A DNA stretch of 64,000 bases from contig NZ_CP019947.1 in the NCBI RefSeq assembly GCF_002025205.1, positions 3,448,001-3,512,000 on the forward strand. Reading direction: 5' to 3'. A program made the position numbers and the translations under genes. Source of the stretch: Pseudomonas sp. CC6-YY-74. Its GTDB lineage: Bacteria > Pseudomonadota > Gammaproteobacteria > Pseudomonadales > Pseudomonadaceae. Shown here in pieces: positions 35,473 to 45,365 of this stretch (its first letter is position 1; each line of letters begins with the position of its first letter). Below the pieces are notes generated by a model, which ran no database searches, was not told the origin of the DNA, and worked only from the letters and a program-made list of their open reading frames with translations.

Positions 35473-36390
35473 ATGAACGATTGGTTACCTTCCCTAAATA
35501 CGTTGCGCGCCTTTGAGGCTGTGTCCCGACATTTAAGTTATCGCCTAGCGGCAGATGAACTCTGCGTAACTCCTGCGGCTGTCAAACAGTTGGTCGTCAA
35601 GCTTGAAGAAGCCGTTGGAACACCGTTATTGAAGAGGCAAGGTCGCGGTCTTGCATTGACCCTTGCAGGCATCCGAGCGAGCGCTGACCTGATCGACGCA
35701 TTCCGAAAAATATCTAGGGCTGTTGAGAAAATGCGATCGCCAGATCAGGATACGCAGTTGATCGTCTCCGTCGATCCATCATTTGCCTCAGCATGGCTCA
35801 TTCCCCGATTGGCTGATTTCAAGATCAAACACCCGGCCATCGAACTACTAATTGACTCAACGATAAAGGTTATCGATCTCGATCGTAGTAACGCTGATAT
35901 CGGCATTCGTTTTGGCGTAGTAGATCACGGGAATATGGTTGTGCACCGTCTTTTCGATGAAAAGCTCTGCGTCTTTTGTAGCCCCGTGCTGGCGAAGGGC
36001 CCCCCGGAAATCACTCGCCTGGAGGACCTTGAAAATACAACCTTGCTGTGCTGGGATTTATCGCATTTAGAATTAGCATCAAATACGAGGAAATGGAATC
36101 AATGGACGCACTGGCTTTCGCATCTGGGAGCCGACCACATCAAGCCTGGCGAACGTATTAGATTCACTGATTACAACTTAGCGGTCCAGGCAGCGATCGC
36201 CGGACAAGGATTGATTCTCGGTAGCCAGCCAATCCTGCAAAACATTGTCGACGCAAATCTACTTATTAATCCCTTCACCGCATCAATTGCAACAGACATC
36301 GGGTACGATCTTGTCACAACTGAGGTTGCGCTATCACGCCCCAGCGTTGTCCGATTCATTGAGTGGATTCAAGCAGAGGCTGCAAAATAA
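35473..36390 (+). CDS. LysR-family regulator of the C1 cluster
   Basis: A 305-residue LysR protein. The DNA-binding end is LNTLRAFEAVSRHLSYRLA, then CVTPAAVKQLVVKLEEAVG and LLKRQGRGLALTLAG. The effector domain has NADIGIRFGVVDHGNM, close to GcvA-like members. It is divergent from metV-metF and convergent with folD-purU, so it is the natural regulator of the methyl-oxidation genes and possibly of the other units with the ATTTGATCT motif. Confidence 0.92.
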   Translation: MNDWLPSLNTLRAFEAVSRHLSYRLAADELCVTPAAVKQLVVKLEEAVGTPLLKRQGRGLALTLAGIRASADLIDAFRKISRAVEKMRSPDQDTQLIVSVDPSFASAWLIPRLADFKIKHPAIELLIDSTIKVIDLDRSNADIGIRFGVVDHGNMVVHRLFDEKLCVFCSPVLAKGPPEITRLEDLENTTLLCWDLSHLELASNTRKWNQWTHWLSHLGADHIKPGERIRFTDYNLAVQAAIAGQGLILGSQPILQNIVDANLLINPFTASIATDIGYDLVTTEVALSRPSVVRFIEWIQAEAAK

Positions 36391-36503
36391 TTATACAGCC
36401 TGTCATAACTGTAGTAGGACCAGGGATACCCAGGATAGCAGACACATTGTGTTTCGGTGTTCTGGCACATAGATGTCGATTGAAGGGGGTCCATCCCAGT
36501 GCT

Positions 36504-37364
36504 TTAAGCAGTCAATCGCTTTGCCGCATTTAGAGTGTTTAAGAGTAGGCATGCTATTGTCATCGGACCGACGCCGCCCGGCACCGGAGTAATTGCACCG
36601 GCAATGAGTTCAACCGCCTCGAAGTCAACATCGCCACACAGCTTACGCTTGCCATCTTCATCAACTGCATTGATGCCTACATCAATCACAGTTGCGCCTG
36701 GTTTAATCCAATTTGCTTTAACCATTTTCGCCCGGCCAACCGCTGCTATCACTATGTCCGCTTGGCGGCACAGATTTTCAATGTCGCGCGTACGTGAGTG
36801 TGCGATGGTCACGGTACAATTGGCTAGCAACAATAGGGCCGCCATCGGCTTACCGACAATATTGGATCGACCAATGACTACCGCAAATTTACCACTCAGG
36901 TCTTTGTGTATCTGCTGTAGCATGATCATGCAGCCCTGCGGGGTGCATGGCACCTGTACTGATCTCCCGGAAGCCAGAGCGCCTACGTTCAGCGGATGGA
37001 ACCCATCCACGTCTTTTTTCGGGTTGATTGATGAGATAATTTCCTCTTCGCTTAAGTGGTCAGGCAAGGGCAGCTGCACCAAGATGCCGTGAACCGACGA
37101 GTCCTGGTTCAACTCTTCAATCAACGTATTCAGTGTGATTTGGGAAGTACCCGCTTCTAATCGATGCTCGATGGAGATAATCCCCACTTCAGCGGCACGC
37201 TTAATCTTGTTGCGGACATAAACTTGGCTTGCAGGGTCTTCGCCGACGAGTATCACTGCCAGCGCAGGGATGACCCCATTATAAGCCTTTAGTATTTCGA
37301 CATCGCGGGCAACGTCTGCGAGAACCTGTGCCGATATCTGCTTGCCGTCAATTAGTTGAGCCAT
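36504..37364 (-). CDS. folD: Methylene-THF dehydrogenase/methenyl-THF cyclohydrolase
   Basis: A 286-residue bifunctional FolD, converting methylene-THF to formyl-THF with NADP. Catalytic lysine region [24 protein letters not shown], the dinucleotide-binding segment [28 protein letters not shown] and the C-terminal [16 protein letters not shown] are all present. Length is standard. It lies 14 bases after purU in the same direction. As a second folD beside demethylation genes it serves dissimilation of methyl groups. Confidence 0.95.
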   Translation of the reverse strand: MAQLIDGKQISAQVLADVARDVEILKAYNGVIPALAVILVGEDPASQVYVRNKIKRAAEVGIISIEHRLEAGTSQITLNTLIEELNQDSSVHGILVQLPLPDHLSEEEIISSINPKKDVDGFHPLNVGALASGRSVQVPCTPQGCMIMLQQIHKDLSGKFAVVIGRSNIVGKPMAALLLLANCTVTIAHSRTRDIENLCRQADIVIAAVGRAKMVKANWIKPGATVIDVGINAVDEDGKRKLCGDVDFEAVELIAGAITPVPGGVGPMTIACLLLNTLNAAKRLTA

Positions 37365-37378
37365 GCTGTTCCCAGTCC

Positions 37379-38254
37379 TTATTTGAAAATTACAGTTTTA
37401 TTTCCATCTAAGAAGATCCGATGTTCGACATGCAACTTTACTGCACGTGCCAAAGCCATGGTCTCAGTATCACGACCGACAGTAACCAATTCATCTGAGC
37501 TGTACGTGTGGGAGACGGGTTGTACGGACTGTTCAATGATGGGCCCTTCGTCCAGGTCAGAAGTCACGTAATGCGCCGTTGCTCCGATAAGCTTAACGCC
37601 TCGTTCAAAAGCTTGATGATAAGGTTGTGCACCTTTAAATCCTGGTAAAAATGAGTGATGGATATTAATAGCTTTCCCATGTAACTGGGAGCACAGGTTA
37701 TTTGAAAGTATCTGCATATAGCGCGCCAAAACAACCAATTCGCTGCCAGTTTCGTTCACAATATTAAGCAGTTCGGCCTCTTGTTCCGCCTTGTTCTCTC
37801 GCGTCACTGGAAGATAGACATACCGAATTCCTTCCCGTTCGGCCATGGAACGGAGATCCAAATGATTGGAGACCACCGCAGTAATCTCAATAAACAGTTC
37901 GCCTTTACGGTACCGGTAGAGCAAGTCATCCAGGCAGTGATCAAACTTAGAAACCATCAACAGAACCTTTGTTGGGCGAGAAGAATCATGTATGGCCCAA
38001 TTCAGGTTAAATTTTTCCGACACATCAGAAAATCCACTTGTTATCTCTTCGATAGCATGAGTGGAATTTTCTAGAATCTTAAACACGAGGCGCATAAAAA
38101 ACTTGTCTGTATTTTCATCATCAAACTGCGCAGATTCGACGATATCACAACCTCTACCCGCTAAATAAGATGTTACCCCTGCAACAATGCCTGGAGCAGC
38201 ACTACAGCTGATAGTCAATATAAAACGATTGGCGTTATTAATTTTTTTTGACAT
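37379..38254 (-). CDS. purU: Formyltetrahydrofolate deformylase
   Basis: A 291-residue PurU, which hydrolyses 10-formyl-THF to formate and THF. An N-terminal ACT domain ([28 protein letters not shown]) precedes the formyl-hydrolase domain with [38 protein letters not shown] (catalytic His) and [12 protein letters not shown] (catalytic Asp). It frees THF for the methyltransferase and closes the oxidation route metVF - folD - purU. The region upstream (38255-38743) should hold the promoter. Confidence 0.94.
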   Translation of the reverse strand: MSKKINNANRFILTISCSAAPGIVAGVTSYLAGRGCDIVESAQFDDENTDKFFMRLVFKILENSTHAIEEITSGFSDVSEKFNLNWAIHDSSRPTKVLLMVSKFDHCLDDLLYRYRKGELFIEITAVVSNHLDLRSMAEREGIRYVYLPVTRENKAEQEAELLNIVNETGSELVVLARYMQILSNNLCSQLHGKAINIHHSFLPGFKGAQPYHQAFERGVKLIGATAHYVTSDLDEGPIIEQSVQPVSHTYSSDELVTVGRDTETMALARAVKLHVEHRIFLDGNKTVIFK

Positions 38255-38743
38255 GACACAAACCTATAAGTCAGATGAAAAGTACTTGATCATTATCAGG
38301 GACAGACTCGTGACTCCCGAAACTCCTCATTGCTGAACAGTTAACAGCTTGGCTGGGATGAATAACGGTTAGACACCCAGTCTGCACATTTTGAATGCAG
38401 TGATTAAAGCGAGTTTTTATACATGGCCACCTGTGAGCGGCGCCATAATGAGGCAGTCAAAACCCAACTTTTTGGTAAACTTAGGCTATTTCATCGCTAA
38501 AAATGCAGCATCGTGTGCTTTCTGGAAAAAGCATCCTGCAAAATGGATTAACGATCGACCCTAATCTCAACACAACATTGAAAAGTCGCCCAGAACCCAA
38601 ACAACGATAGACTGGGGCTTGATAGATAAGTTTTTTATAATTCCAATCAAAACATCTGAAGACTTGCCCTTTTCAGCGAAAATCTTCCGATGGTGATTGG
38701 TCAATGAGGACGCGAACCAAGATCGCGCCCGCCCGCTGCATTC
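38255..38743. other. Intergenic region upstream of purU-folD
   Basis: AT-rich, no gene recognised. It contains ACTTGATCATTATCAGG near 38283, only loosely like the motif found before the neighbouring operons. No terminator with a T-run is obvious for the GcvT-like gene, whose stop is at 38744. Confidence 0.45.
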
Positions 38744-39907
38744 TTATGGAATTGTCTTATCCTGCCCCCGTGGGATGCGTTTTTCCTTATCGTAGAAAGG
38801 CAATTCCACAATCTCGCACTCCACGGTCTCTCCGTTCTGATTTTTCATTGACAGCTTCTTTCCAGCCCAGTCTCCTGACTTCTTGAAACGGACATAGCCA
38901 ATTCCGCAGTTCAAATATGGTGACCAGGCTGCGGCGGTGACGTGACCAACCGCTGAAGAACCATCAAGGACTTCCCCGCGATACTCAGGTGTATCCGCCT
39001 GGCATTTCACACCGTAAAGCGCCACCTGCCTATCCGCGTTCTGCAATGCATCCCGGCCTACAAAACCCTCTTTATCTACGTCGACGAAGGCACCAAGCCC
39101 AGCCTCAAAAGGCGTCATCGAGGTGTCAAAATCGGTGACATTGTCCAAAATACCAGCCTCAATTCGTCGGATCTCCATTGAGGCCATACTTCCATAGACC
39201 ATGCCATGCGGGACTCCGGCAGTCATCACGTCATCCCAAAGCTTTTTGTGATCTGTTTTGCCCCCTTCAGAATAGATTTCGTATCCCAATTCTCCGGTCC
39301 ACCCCGTGCGGGAGACATAAAGCTCCTGCCCTTTAATATCGTAGAAACCGGATTGAAAATACCTCATATCGTCATTAACCGCTCCACCGGTCAGATCGGA
39401 CATGATTTTCATAGAATTAGGGCCTTGTATTTGGAGTACGCGCGACTTTGGGTCAGATATTTTCACATCGAACCCGTCACTAAGCGCCATCAACCAAGGC
39501 TCCAGTGCACCATCAGGCTGCACGTACCAAAACCGGTTTTCACCCATCTTGAACAGAATACCATCCATGAAAGTGCCGCCGTCATGGGTACAGGCAATAG
39601 CATAGAGCCCCCGCCCTTCTTTAAAATTCTCTATGCGACGAGCAAACACACGCTCCATGAAAGGGACGGCGTCCGGCCCCTCGATTTGCCAGGGTTTTTC
39701 GGGCACATCATACAGAACAGCTTTTCGACGTAGTGTCCAATATGTATCTATCGGATCTTCGCCATTGAATACACCATAGTATCGTCCAGCAACAACCCCA
39801 AGAACTGTGCTTGAGTTTGCGTAGAAGTCATAATATGGAGACTTCTCGAAGCGCCTCGCGCCGACTTGAACAGTGTTTTCCGTATCTGAATGAATTGAGT
39901 TACCCAT
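38744..39907 (-). CDS. GcvT-like tetrahydrofolate methyltransferase/demethylase
   Basis: A 387-residue GcvT-family protein with the usual folate-binding segments: KAVLYDVPEKPWQIEGPDA, YAIACTHDGGTFMDGIL, RVLQIQGPNSMKIMSDL, YVSRTGWTGELGYEIYSEGG, RIEAGILDNVTDFDTSMTP and FEAGLGAFVDVDKEGFVG. It is not fused to a flavin domain, and no lipoyl, corrinoid or GcvH partner is nearby. Such stand-alone relatives move methyl groups from onium or methoxy compounds to THF. It differs visibly from DMSP demethylase DmdA and vanillate demethylase LigM. The ATG at 39907 (after GAGGG) is preferred to one ten codons earlier. A BCCT gene lies upstream in the same direction beyond an IS remnant. Confidence 0.82.
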   Translation of the reverse strand: MGNSIHSDTENTVQVGARRFEKSPYYDFYANSSTVLGVVAGRYYGVFNGEDPIDTYWTLRRKAVLYDVPEKPWQIEGPDAVPFMERVFARRIENFKEGRGLYAIACTHDGGTFMDGILFKMGENRFWYVQPDGALEPWLMALSDGFDVKISDPKSRVLQIQGPNSMKIMSDLTGGAVNDDMRYFQSGFYDIKGQELYVSRTGWTGELGYEIYSEGGKTDHKKLWDDVMTAGVPHGMVYGSMASMEIRRIEAGILDNVTDFDTSMTPFEAGLGAFVDVDKEGFVGRDALQNADRQVALYGVKCQADTPEYRGEVLDGSSAVGHVTAAAWSPYLNCGIGYVRFKKSGDWAGKKLSMKNQNGETVECEIVELPFYDKEKRIPRGQDKTIP

Positions 39908-40050
39908 CAATATAGACCCTCTGCTATAAGACTGCATACACTGCTGCCAAAATATTCGTTATTTAGATTAAATAGATAATCCAACCAAACAAACAACACC
40001 TACGCGAAACATGCTTTAAATATAAGGCGTAACAGATAAATTTAAAATTC

Positions 40051-40060
40051 ATTTGATCTA
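40051..40060 (-). promoter_or_regulatory. ATTTGATCT-type motif upstream of the GcvT-like gene
   Basis: ATTTGATCTA about 145 bases before the preferred start of the GcvT-like gene, in the same orientation as the copies at 32768 and 35183. A looser form, ATTTGATTAC, is at 42300-42309 upstream of the BCCT gene. Confidence 0.38.
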
Positions 40061-40129
40061 CATCGATAATTTACTTTATCTGACACTTATCGGGTAACCA
40101 GCTCCTTCAAGGGATGAGTCGTTACTTTT

Positions 40130-40782
40130 TTCGTGGACACCTTCAGGCTTAAACTAAGGCCCACCAAGAGGTGCCATGATCAACCAGCGTTATCCCGGAG
40201 AATTCAAAATTGAAGCCGTCAAGCAAGTGACTGATCGCGGCCTACCCGTTACCGAGGTTGTTCCACGACTGGGCATGTTCGTACATAGCCTTCATGCCTG
40301 CCAAAGCACTACAGCATGCTTGTTGAACAGACCTTATCTTTGACTTGTTTTCTAGGCAGATCATCGGCTGGTCGATGAAGTCGCAAATGACCACCCGCTC
40401 GTCAATTGATGCGCTGCTGATGGCGGCACGGTAGCGCAGGCTGAAACAGGAAGTGATGACCAATTCAATTCAAGGTAGCCAGTACAGCAGCACTGATTAG
40501 CGCAATTTTCTTAACGCCAACAACTTGACTGGTATCATGAATTGACGCGACAACTGCCAATACAATGCCGTAGCATGGAGCTTTTTCAGTTGCTGTAACG
40601 GGAACGATTCAAGTGAGATATCTACATCACGCTACAGGATGCTCGTGCTGATGTGTTCAATTACACCGAATTTTACAACCTCTAAGTTCGACACGGTTTC
40701 GAGAGCCCGCTATCCCCAGCAGGGTTTGCATGGCGACATTTAGTAAGCTTAGAGAGTGTCTAGAAAATCCGTGGCGATTCAT
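40130..40782 (+). mobile_element. Degenerate IS3-family element
   Basis: OrfA begins at 40176 with MINQRYPGEFKIEAVKQVTD and RGLPVTEV, decays after RLGMFVHSLHA, and is followed by OrfB pieces: QIIGWSMKSQMTTRSSIDALL, then IQGSQYSS, NLTGSMN and ADVFNYTEF, with stops between. About half of OrfB is missing. Possible ends are GGTGTCCACGAAAAA (reverse strand, about 40130) and GTGTCTAGAAAATCC (40756-40770), which share TGTC and an A-rich stretch. The element separates the BCCT and GcvT-like genes. Confidence 0.75.
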
Positions 40783-40913
40783 AATCGTAGTCCTTATCGA
40801 GAGGCTGTCGTCATGGTACCTCACTAGAAAACGGAACCCAGTGTGCGGTTTGTTGATAGTTTCCGAGAAACGATCAGCGTGTATCTAAAGAAATAGCGGC
40901 GATCCAATATTTC

Positions 40914-40960
40914 TAATGAACGGCATTAGAGAGCATTCACTCTACTAATGCCGTTCATTA
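40914..40960 (-). terminator. Strong hairpin downstream of the BCCT gene
   Basis: A perfect 16-bp inverted repeat, TAATGAACGGCATTAG at 40914-40929 and CTAATGCCGTTCATTA at 40945-40960, with a 15-base loop region that can pair further (AGAG/CTCT). It lies 36 bases after the BCCT stop. No long T-run follows on the reverse strand, so it may terminate weakly or protect the mRNA end. Confidence 0.55.
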
Positions 40961-40995
40961 TTCTCTCAAATTATTCTAGCCCGCTTAGCAATAGA

Positions 40996-42156
40996 TCAGA
41001 GCACTTGTTGCTTAGCAAGTTCTTTGTCAGAGCAATCGTTACCAAGTTGCTTACGACGTAGGAATATCAATGTGCCGACCATACAGTAGATACTGATCGA
41101 AACCATTGCAATCCACTCGATCTTCAGGGGAGTGAACTGAAAGAACAGAATAAGCCCAAACATCATTGAAAAATTTAAAGCAATATAGCCAGGTAGTTTA
41201 AGCCGCTGCACGGTTAGGTTGAGACTAACTGTGTAAAGGCGGATCAGCGAGTCGAATGAGTTCACCACAAAAACGATTCCAACAACTATCATTGCTACAT
41301 TGAGTGCTCCCGCCACAGCCAGACCGGTATCAAAGTAATAGAAAAGAACCGTAAACCAAATCAATAGGGGAATTGAGGGGCATACCAACAACGCTATAAG
41401 TAACTGCCAGGTCTTGATCCCCCCAACGAAACGAGCCACGAACTGACCGATCATGATACTCCACGTGGTCCACCAGGCAATGTAGAAGCCATGATAATCG
41501 TTAAATGGCTTCAAAAAGTGCTCCACATTGACGACATAATCTCCCGCTAACGAAGCGGTTTCAGCGAATTTGATAATCCCCATTTCCGAGTTAATCCACA
41601 TAACGCCAATTAGGCCAAAGAACACCCAAGTAGATGAAACACTAAGAATCTTAATATAGCGTATATGAGTGCTGGACATTACAGCAAAAAGAACTACAAC
41701 TGCGACTAATGCATAGCGTGCCGAGTCACTGATGCCTTCGATATAACTGGGCAAATAATCCATAAAGAGCCAGCCAGTAAAGGCACAAGTTGCAATAATA
41801 ACAAAATTATTTGCCAATTTTATTATCGGGATTTCAAAAAGTTGAAGCTTAGGCTCAATGACGCAAAAATAGAAAGTTGGTACAAAATAGAAGAGCCAAA
41901 CCAACCCTCCCCAAAAGCCAAACTCTATTGCCAACGGATTGGTAAAACTGTAATCAGGCTTCGATGCGTAATCTGGAAACTCCATCAACGGGAACATAAT
42001 CAACCCCACATCCAGACCTGACGTAAATAGAATCGCAATAAACACAAAGAGGGAAGAAGGCATTGAGCCCTTACAAGTGGTATTGCCCCAGCGTAACAAG
42101 AACACGAGCACAACACCTATTATCGTTACAGAAAAAACTGACAAGATAGTAATCAT
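40996..42156 (-). CDS. BCCT-family (betaine/carnitine/choline) transporter, short form
   Basis: A 386-residue membrane protein with about ten hydrophobic segments. The BCCT signature is clear in FYIAWWTTWSIMIGQFVAR, the tryptophan-rich helix that lines the cation-binding site, followed by FVGGIKTWQLL. SGLDVGLIMFPLMEFPDYA at the start resembles the early BCCT helix and loop. Most BCCT carriers have twelve helices and over 500 residues. Here the segments are present but shorter, without the long charged tails. It may be a distinct small subfamily or a shortened protein. It likely brings in a quaternary ammonium or sulfonium compound for the GcvT-like enzyme. Confidence 0.78.
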   Translation of the reverse strand: MITILSVFSVTIIGVVLVFLLRWGNTTCKGSMPSSLFVFIAILFTSGLDVGLIMFPLMEFPDYASKPDYSFTNPLAIEFGFWGGLVWLFYFVPTFYFCVIEPKLQLFEIPIIKLANNFVIIATCAFTGWLFMDYLPSYIEGISDSARYALVAVVVLFAVMSSTHIRYIKILSVSSTWVFFGLIGVMWINSEMGIIKFAETASLAGDYVVNVEHFLKPFNDYHGFYIAWWTTWSIMIGQFVARFVGGIKTWQLLIALLVCPSIPLLIWFTVLFYYFDTGLAVAGALNVAMIVVGIVFVVNSFDSLIRLYTVSLNLTVQRLKLPGYIALNFSMMFGLILFFQFTPLKIEWIAMVSISIYCMVGTLIFLRRKQLGNDCSDKELAKQQVL

Positions 42157-42562
42157 ATCTTCTCCAAGATATACAAACGGGCAGGAATAATTGTTATTAT
42201 TTTGGCAGCAAGCGAAACTACAACAAAGCTTCGTCTGCCAAACCGACGTTTCAAATATCAGAAAAACAATGAATTCTTACCACCTCCTTTTTATTTTTTA
42301 TTTGATTACCAGCAGACTTATATCAATTGTTAAAGTATTGCAACCCATTGAAAATATAAAGCCATATAATCTAAATTCAGCATTAAGATTAACTTATGTA
42401 CTCAAATTATATGGGAATCGCCATCGGCGCCTAGGGATGGCCTAGATGGACGCCTCCCGGAGCTCAATAGGTAACGTTGTTGGCTTTTAGGTAGGAGCAG
42501 TCTATATCCGGCCTGTTTACGCAGACCGAACGCATGCTGGCCCTGATGGAATTCGCTGACTG
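42157..42562. other. AT-rich region upstream of the BCCT gene
   Basis: No gene is supported. It should contain the BCCT promoter and carries ATTTGATTAC (42300-42309), a loose match to the shared motif, and an AATCT/AGATT inverted pair near 42370-42392. From about 42410 the base composition changes towards IS debris. Confidence 0.45.
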
Positions 42563-43262
42563 TTAATCAGCGTGCAAAATTTTCCAGATTCCCGGGGTAA
42601 ACACCGTCCAATAGTTTCCACCCTGGTGGTGTGCAACTATCCGATCGTTGAATCGCCCCGGGTTTTCTAGGCATGTTGGCGCTGATGGAAAATTGACCCA
42701 TTCTGCCGATTGAAATTTGGCCCAGGGCTGGTTGCTGATTTTTGCAACAGCAACTGTGGATACGTTTAACAGCGGAGCTGCTTTTGCATCCCTTCCTTTC
42801 GATCGTCCCAGTCGGCGACTGAAGACCTGCCACATACTTCATGTAGCAGACCATCCATTGCGTAAAATCAAAACAGTTCGTCAACCGCCGTGTCGTTGTC
42901 GCCCTTACGTTTTCGCTCGCGTGATTTGATCTTTGCCTGAGCCGCCAAGCGGCTGTGTTGCAGGCGGTAGGACTCGTTGCCCGTTTCGACGATATGGCAG
43001 TGGTGCGTAAGCCGATCCAGCAAGGCGGTGGTCATCTTGGCGTCGCCGAACACGTTCGACCATTTTGCGAAGCTCAGGTTGGTCGTGATTACTACGCTGG
43101 TGTGCTCGTAAAGCTTGGACAGCAGATGAAACAGCAGGGCACCGCCTGCCTGGCTGAACGGCAGATAGCCCAGCTCGTCGAGGATGACCAAATCCATGCG
43201 CAGCAGTGCCTGGGCAATCCGCCCGGCTTTGCCGTCGTGCTTCTCCCGCTCCAGCAAACCTC
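42563..43262 (-). mobile_element. istB: IS21-family remnant: truncated istB and element end
   Basis: The reverse frame 43257-42868 encodes the C-terminal 129 residues of IstB, the ATPase helper of IS21 transposition: [19 protein letters not shown] (Walker B), [18 protein letters not shown] and [19 protein letters not shown]. The N-terminal part with Walker A is cut off about 40 bases from the integrase gene end. Beyond the stop, repeats like TGGGCCAAATTTCAATCGGC and TGGGTCAATTTTCCATCAGC (near 42680-42720) resemble the multiple terminal repeats of IS21 elements. istA is absent, so it cannot move. Confidence 0.85.
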
Positions 43263-43299
43263 TCGATGGACGCTGATCGATTCGATGAGTCAGGTCGGA

Positions 43300-44669
43300 C
43301 TATGACGGCTCCATCTTATCTGCCAGCTCCCTATGCTCCATCCGCGAACCATAAAACTCCACCCAGCTGACGTCGCCAAACTCTTTCCTGAAGAGCCCCA
43401 TCAAATACTCAAACCAATCGTCCAGCGCCCGCGATTTTTCATCGAAGTAGGAGTAACGATCATAGATAGCATCAACCGACACATCCTTGTGGTTGAGCAA
43501 GCGTCCACGTACATCTTTGCCTAGACCGCGGCTAGACATATGTGTCGTAGCGGTGCGGCGCAGATCGTGAACCGTTGGACGCGGATAACCCACCGCGACC
43601 CGCAATAACCCCTCCTCTTCCACTTTGCCTTCCTGGGCAACGTAGTTGTCGTAGAAACGGCGCATGCCGCGGTTGAGCGTCGGTTGCAACATGTGCGTAC
43701 CGGCCACCCGTCCAGGGAAAACCCACGCCCCTGGATTTCTGATCTTGCTCTTAGCTTCAGGCTGACCTTGTCGCAACTTGTGCAGACGTCGCTCACGCAG
43801 GTATTCGAGAATATCGATCACGCCCCGTGGGAGCGGAATCGCAACCGGATTGTTGTTCTTCTCAAACTTACCGGTACGGTCCCAGAGAGCTTCTTCCAGA
43901 TCCAGATCGACCCAGCGCATACCTACGACCTGTCCCGAACGTTGCGCTAGGACAAGCGACATAAGCAGAGCGAAGCGCGTATCGATCGTTAGCGTCGGCT
44001 CAACGAGTCGATGGAAAAACCAGACCAACTCATGGCGATTGAGCGATCGCTCACGCGGCGCCTCTTTCGCAATTTTTTTCATTTGCACCAAGGGCGTGGC
44101 ACTAATGATTTCGCGCTCCAAACAGAAGTTGAAGAGCTTTCGGATGACGGCCTGGATGCGATTGGCAGCAACAGGAGCTGTTTTGGCTTTCTCATCAAGC
44201 AGCGCAAGAATCTGCTTACGCTTAACGTCCTGAATCTTCATCCGTCCGAGCGGTTCTACCAACTCACGCTCAAGCTGCCGCTGATCCTCCTTCCATGACT
44301 TCTTATTGAGTTCTGCCCACTTGATGTAGGTCTGTACCGCCTCAGCCACGCTCGGACTTTCGCGGTACTCGAACAACTCCATCACCTTTTTCTGCCCGGG
44401 ATCAAGACCCTGCTCCACTAGTTGAGCGGCACGGTGCGCTGCGGCACGCGCATCCGCCAAGCTAAGGGCCGGGTACTGGCCCAGCGTCATCCGCCGCGCC
44501 GCGCCATGAAAGCTGTACAGATAGATGAATGCAATCGATGCCTTATTGACCCTCACCCGAAGGTTCCATGCCCCCAGTTGGTCGGATCAAATATCTCAAA
44601 ACGCCCCCGTTTAGGGTCGTACTTAAGGTTCCTGAGGGTGTGGTCCTTGATGGGAGCAGTTCTTGCCAT
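43300..44669 (-). pseudogene. P4-type tyrosine integrase, frameshifted near the N-terminus
   Basis: A complete integrase except for one frame break. From ATG 44669 the N-terminal part reads APIKDHTLRNLKYDPKRGRF to WGHGTFG, then stops. The next frame (GTG at 44556) continues VRVNKASIAF, RRMTLGQYPALSLADARAAA, the arm/core domain, and catalytic residues in LAQRSGQVVGMRW (Arg), VHDLRRTATTHM (His/Arg), RLLNHKD (His) and YDRYSYFDEKSRA (Tyr). One added G in the CCC run at 44556-44558 restores a protein of about 456 residues. Reinitiation at the GTG could still yield most of the enzyme. It faces the tRNA-Thr att site 214 bases away and is the likely integrase of the island. Confidence 0.88.
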
Positions 44670-44882
44670 AACTAAAACCTGACCATTTCCTGGGTAGACT
44701 CTGGGTAGGAATATAGCTCACGGGGTAGGATTGGGGTAGGAATTTGACGATTTAAAACACAGTGATATGATTTCCACATATCTTCTAAAGATTTACACCT
44801 AATCCTTGATTTAAAAGGTTTTTTTAATAAGAAATAACAATAACTTAACTGCTCAACCCCACTGATAATCAGCGTAGATTAA

Positions 44883-44930
44883 TGACTTGTAATCAGTAGG
44901 TCCCGAGTTCGACTCTTGGTGCCGGCACCA
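44883..44930 (+). other. Island attachment site: 3' part of tRNA-Thr(TGT)
   Basis: 48 bases match the 3' part of a tRNA-Thr: anticodon arm TGACTTGTAATCA with anticodon TGT at 44888-44890, variable loop, T-arm CCGAGTTCGACTCTTGG, and acceptor 3' strand TGCCGGC followed by ACCA. No D-arm or 5' acceptor strand precedes it; the sequence to the left is AT-rich island DNA. This is the direct repeat expected when an island integrates into the 3' end of a tRNA gene. The complete tRNA should lie at the far left end of the island, outside the window. Confidence 0.85.
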
Positions 44931-44940
44931 TACAAAACAA

Positions 44941-44969
44941 AGGGTTACGTGAAGACGTAGCCCTTTTTT
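44941..44969 (+). terminator. Rho-independent terminator of the tRNA-Thr locus
   Basis: AGGGTTACGT - GAAG - ACGTAGCCCT forms a 10-bp stem with one G-T pair, followed by TTTTT. It lies 10 bases after the tRNA CCA end and would have terminated the original tRNA transcript, supporting that the right flank is native chromosome. Confidence 0.85.
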
Positions 44970-45365
44970 GTGCCTGAAATTCGGCGCGGGGTGGATTTGG
45001 GGTACATATCTGACAAGGACATCAAGCGACTTAGGGTTGTTGCTCGCCACCCGAACTGAAGGGCCAAGCTGGTGCAGCTATGCCCCGTATCCACTCACGC
45101 AGGATTCTCGTTGGAAGTGCTGGATACCAGAGCAAGAGCCGGCGTTTGCGCGGGTGGTCTATACGATAGTGCCGGTGATGGTCGGGGCTGCCGAGTTGCG
45201 CGCCTGAGCGCGGGCCTTGGTTGGCAGATATTACCGGCGCTGGCTTTGCTCGGATTTCATGGGCCTACAACTGCACGTCTGCCGGCATCCAGCGCTTGCG
45301 GTCGGGCCGCTCAGCCGACAAGCTAAGCCGGATGCTCAAAGTATGTCGAAAAAGGCACTCATTTC

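Noticed and set aside
38744..39907. Identification as DMSP demethylase DmdA
   Set aside because: The N-terminus and several conserved stretches I remember from DmdA do not match; only the general GcvT fold does.
40242..40463. 73-codon reverse frame
   Set aside because: It is antisense to IS3 OrfA/OrfB remnants on the forward strand.
44853..44935. Complete tRNA-Thr gene
   Set aside because: Only the 3' 48 bases match; no D-arm or 5' acceptor strand precedes them, so it is an attachment-site fragment.
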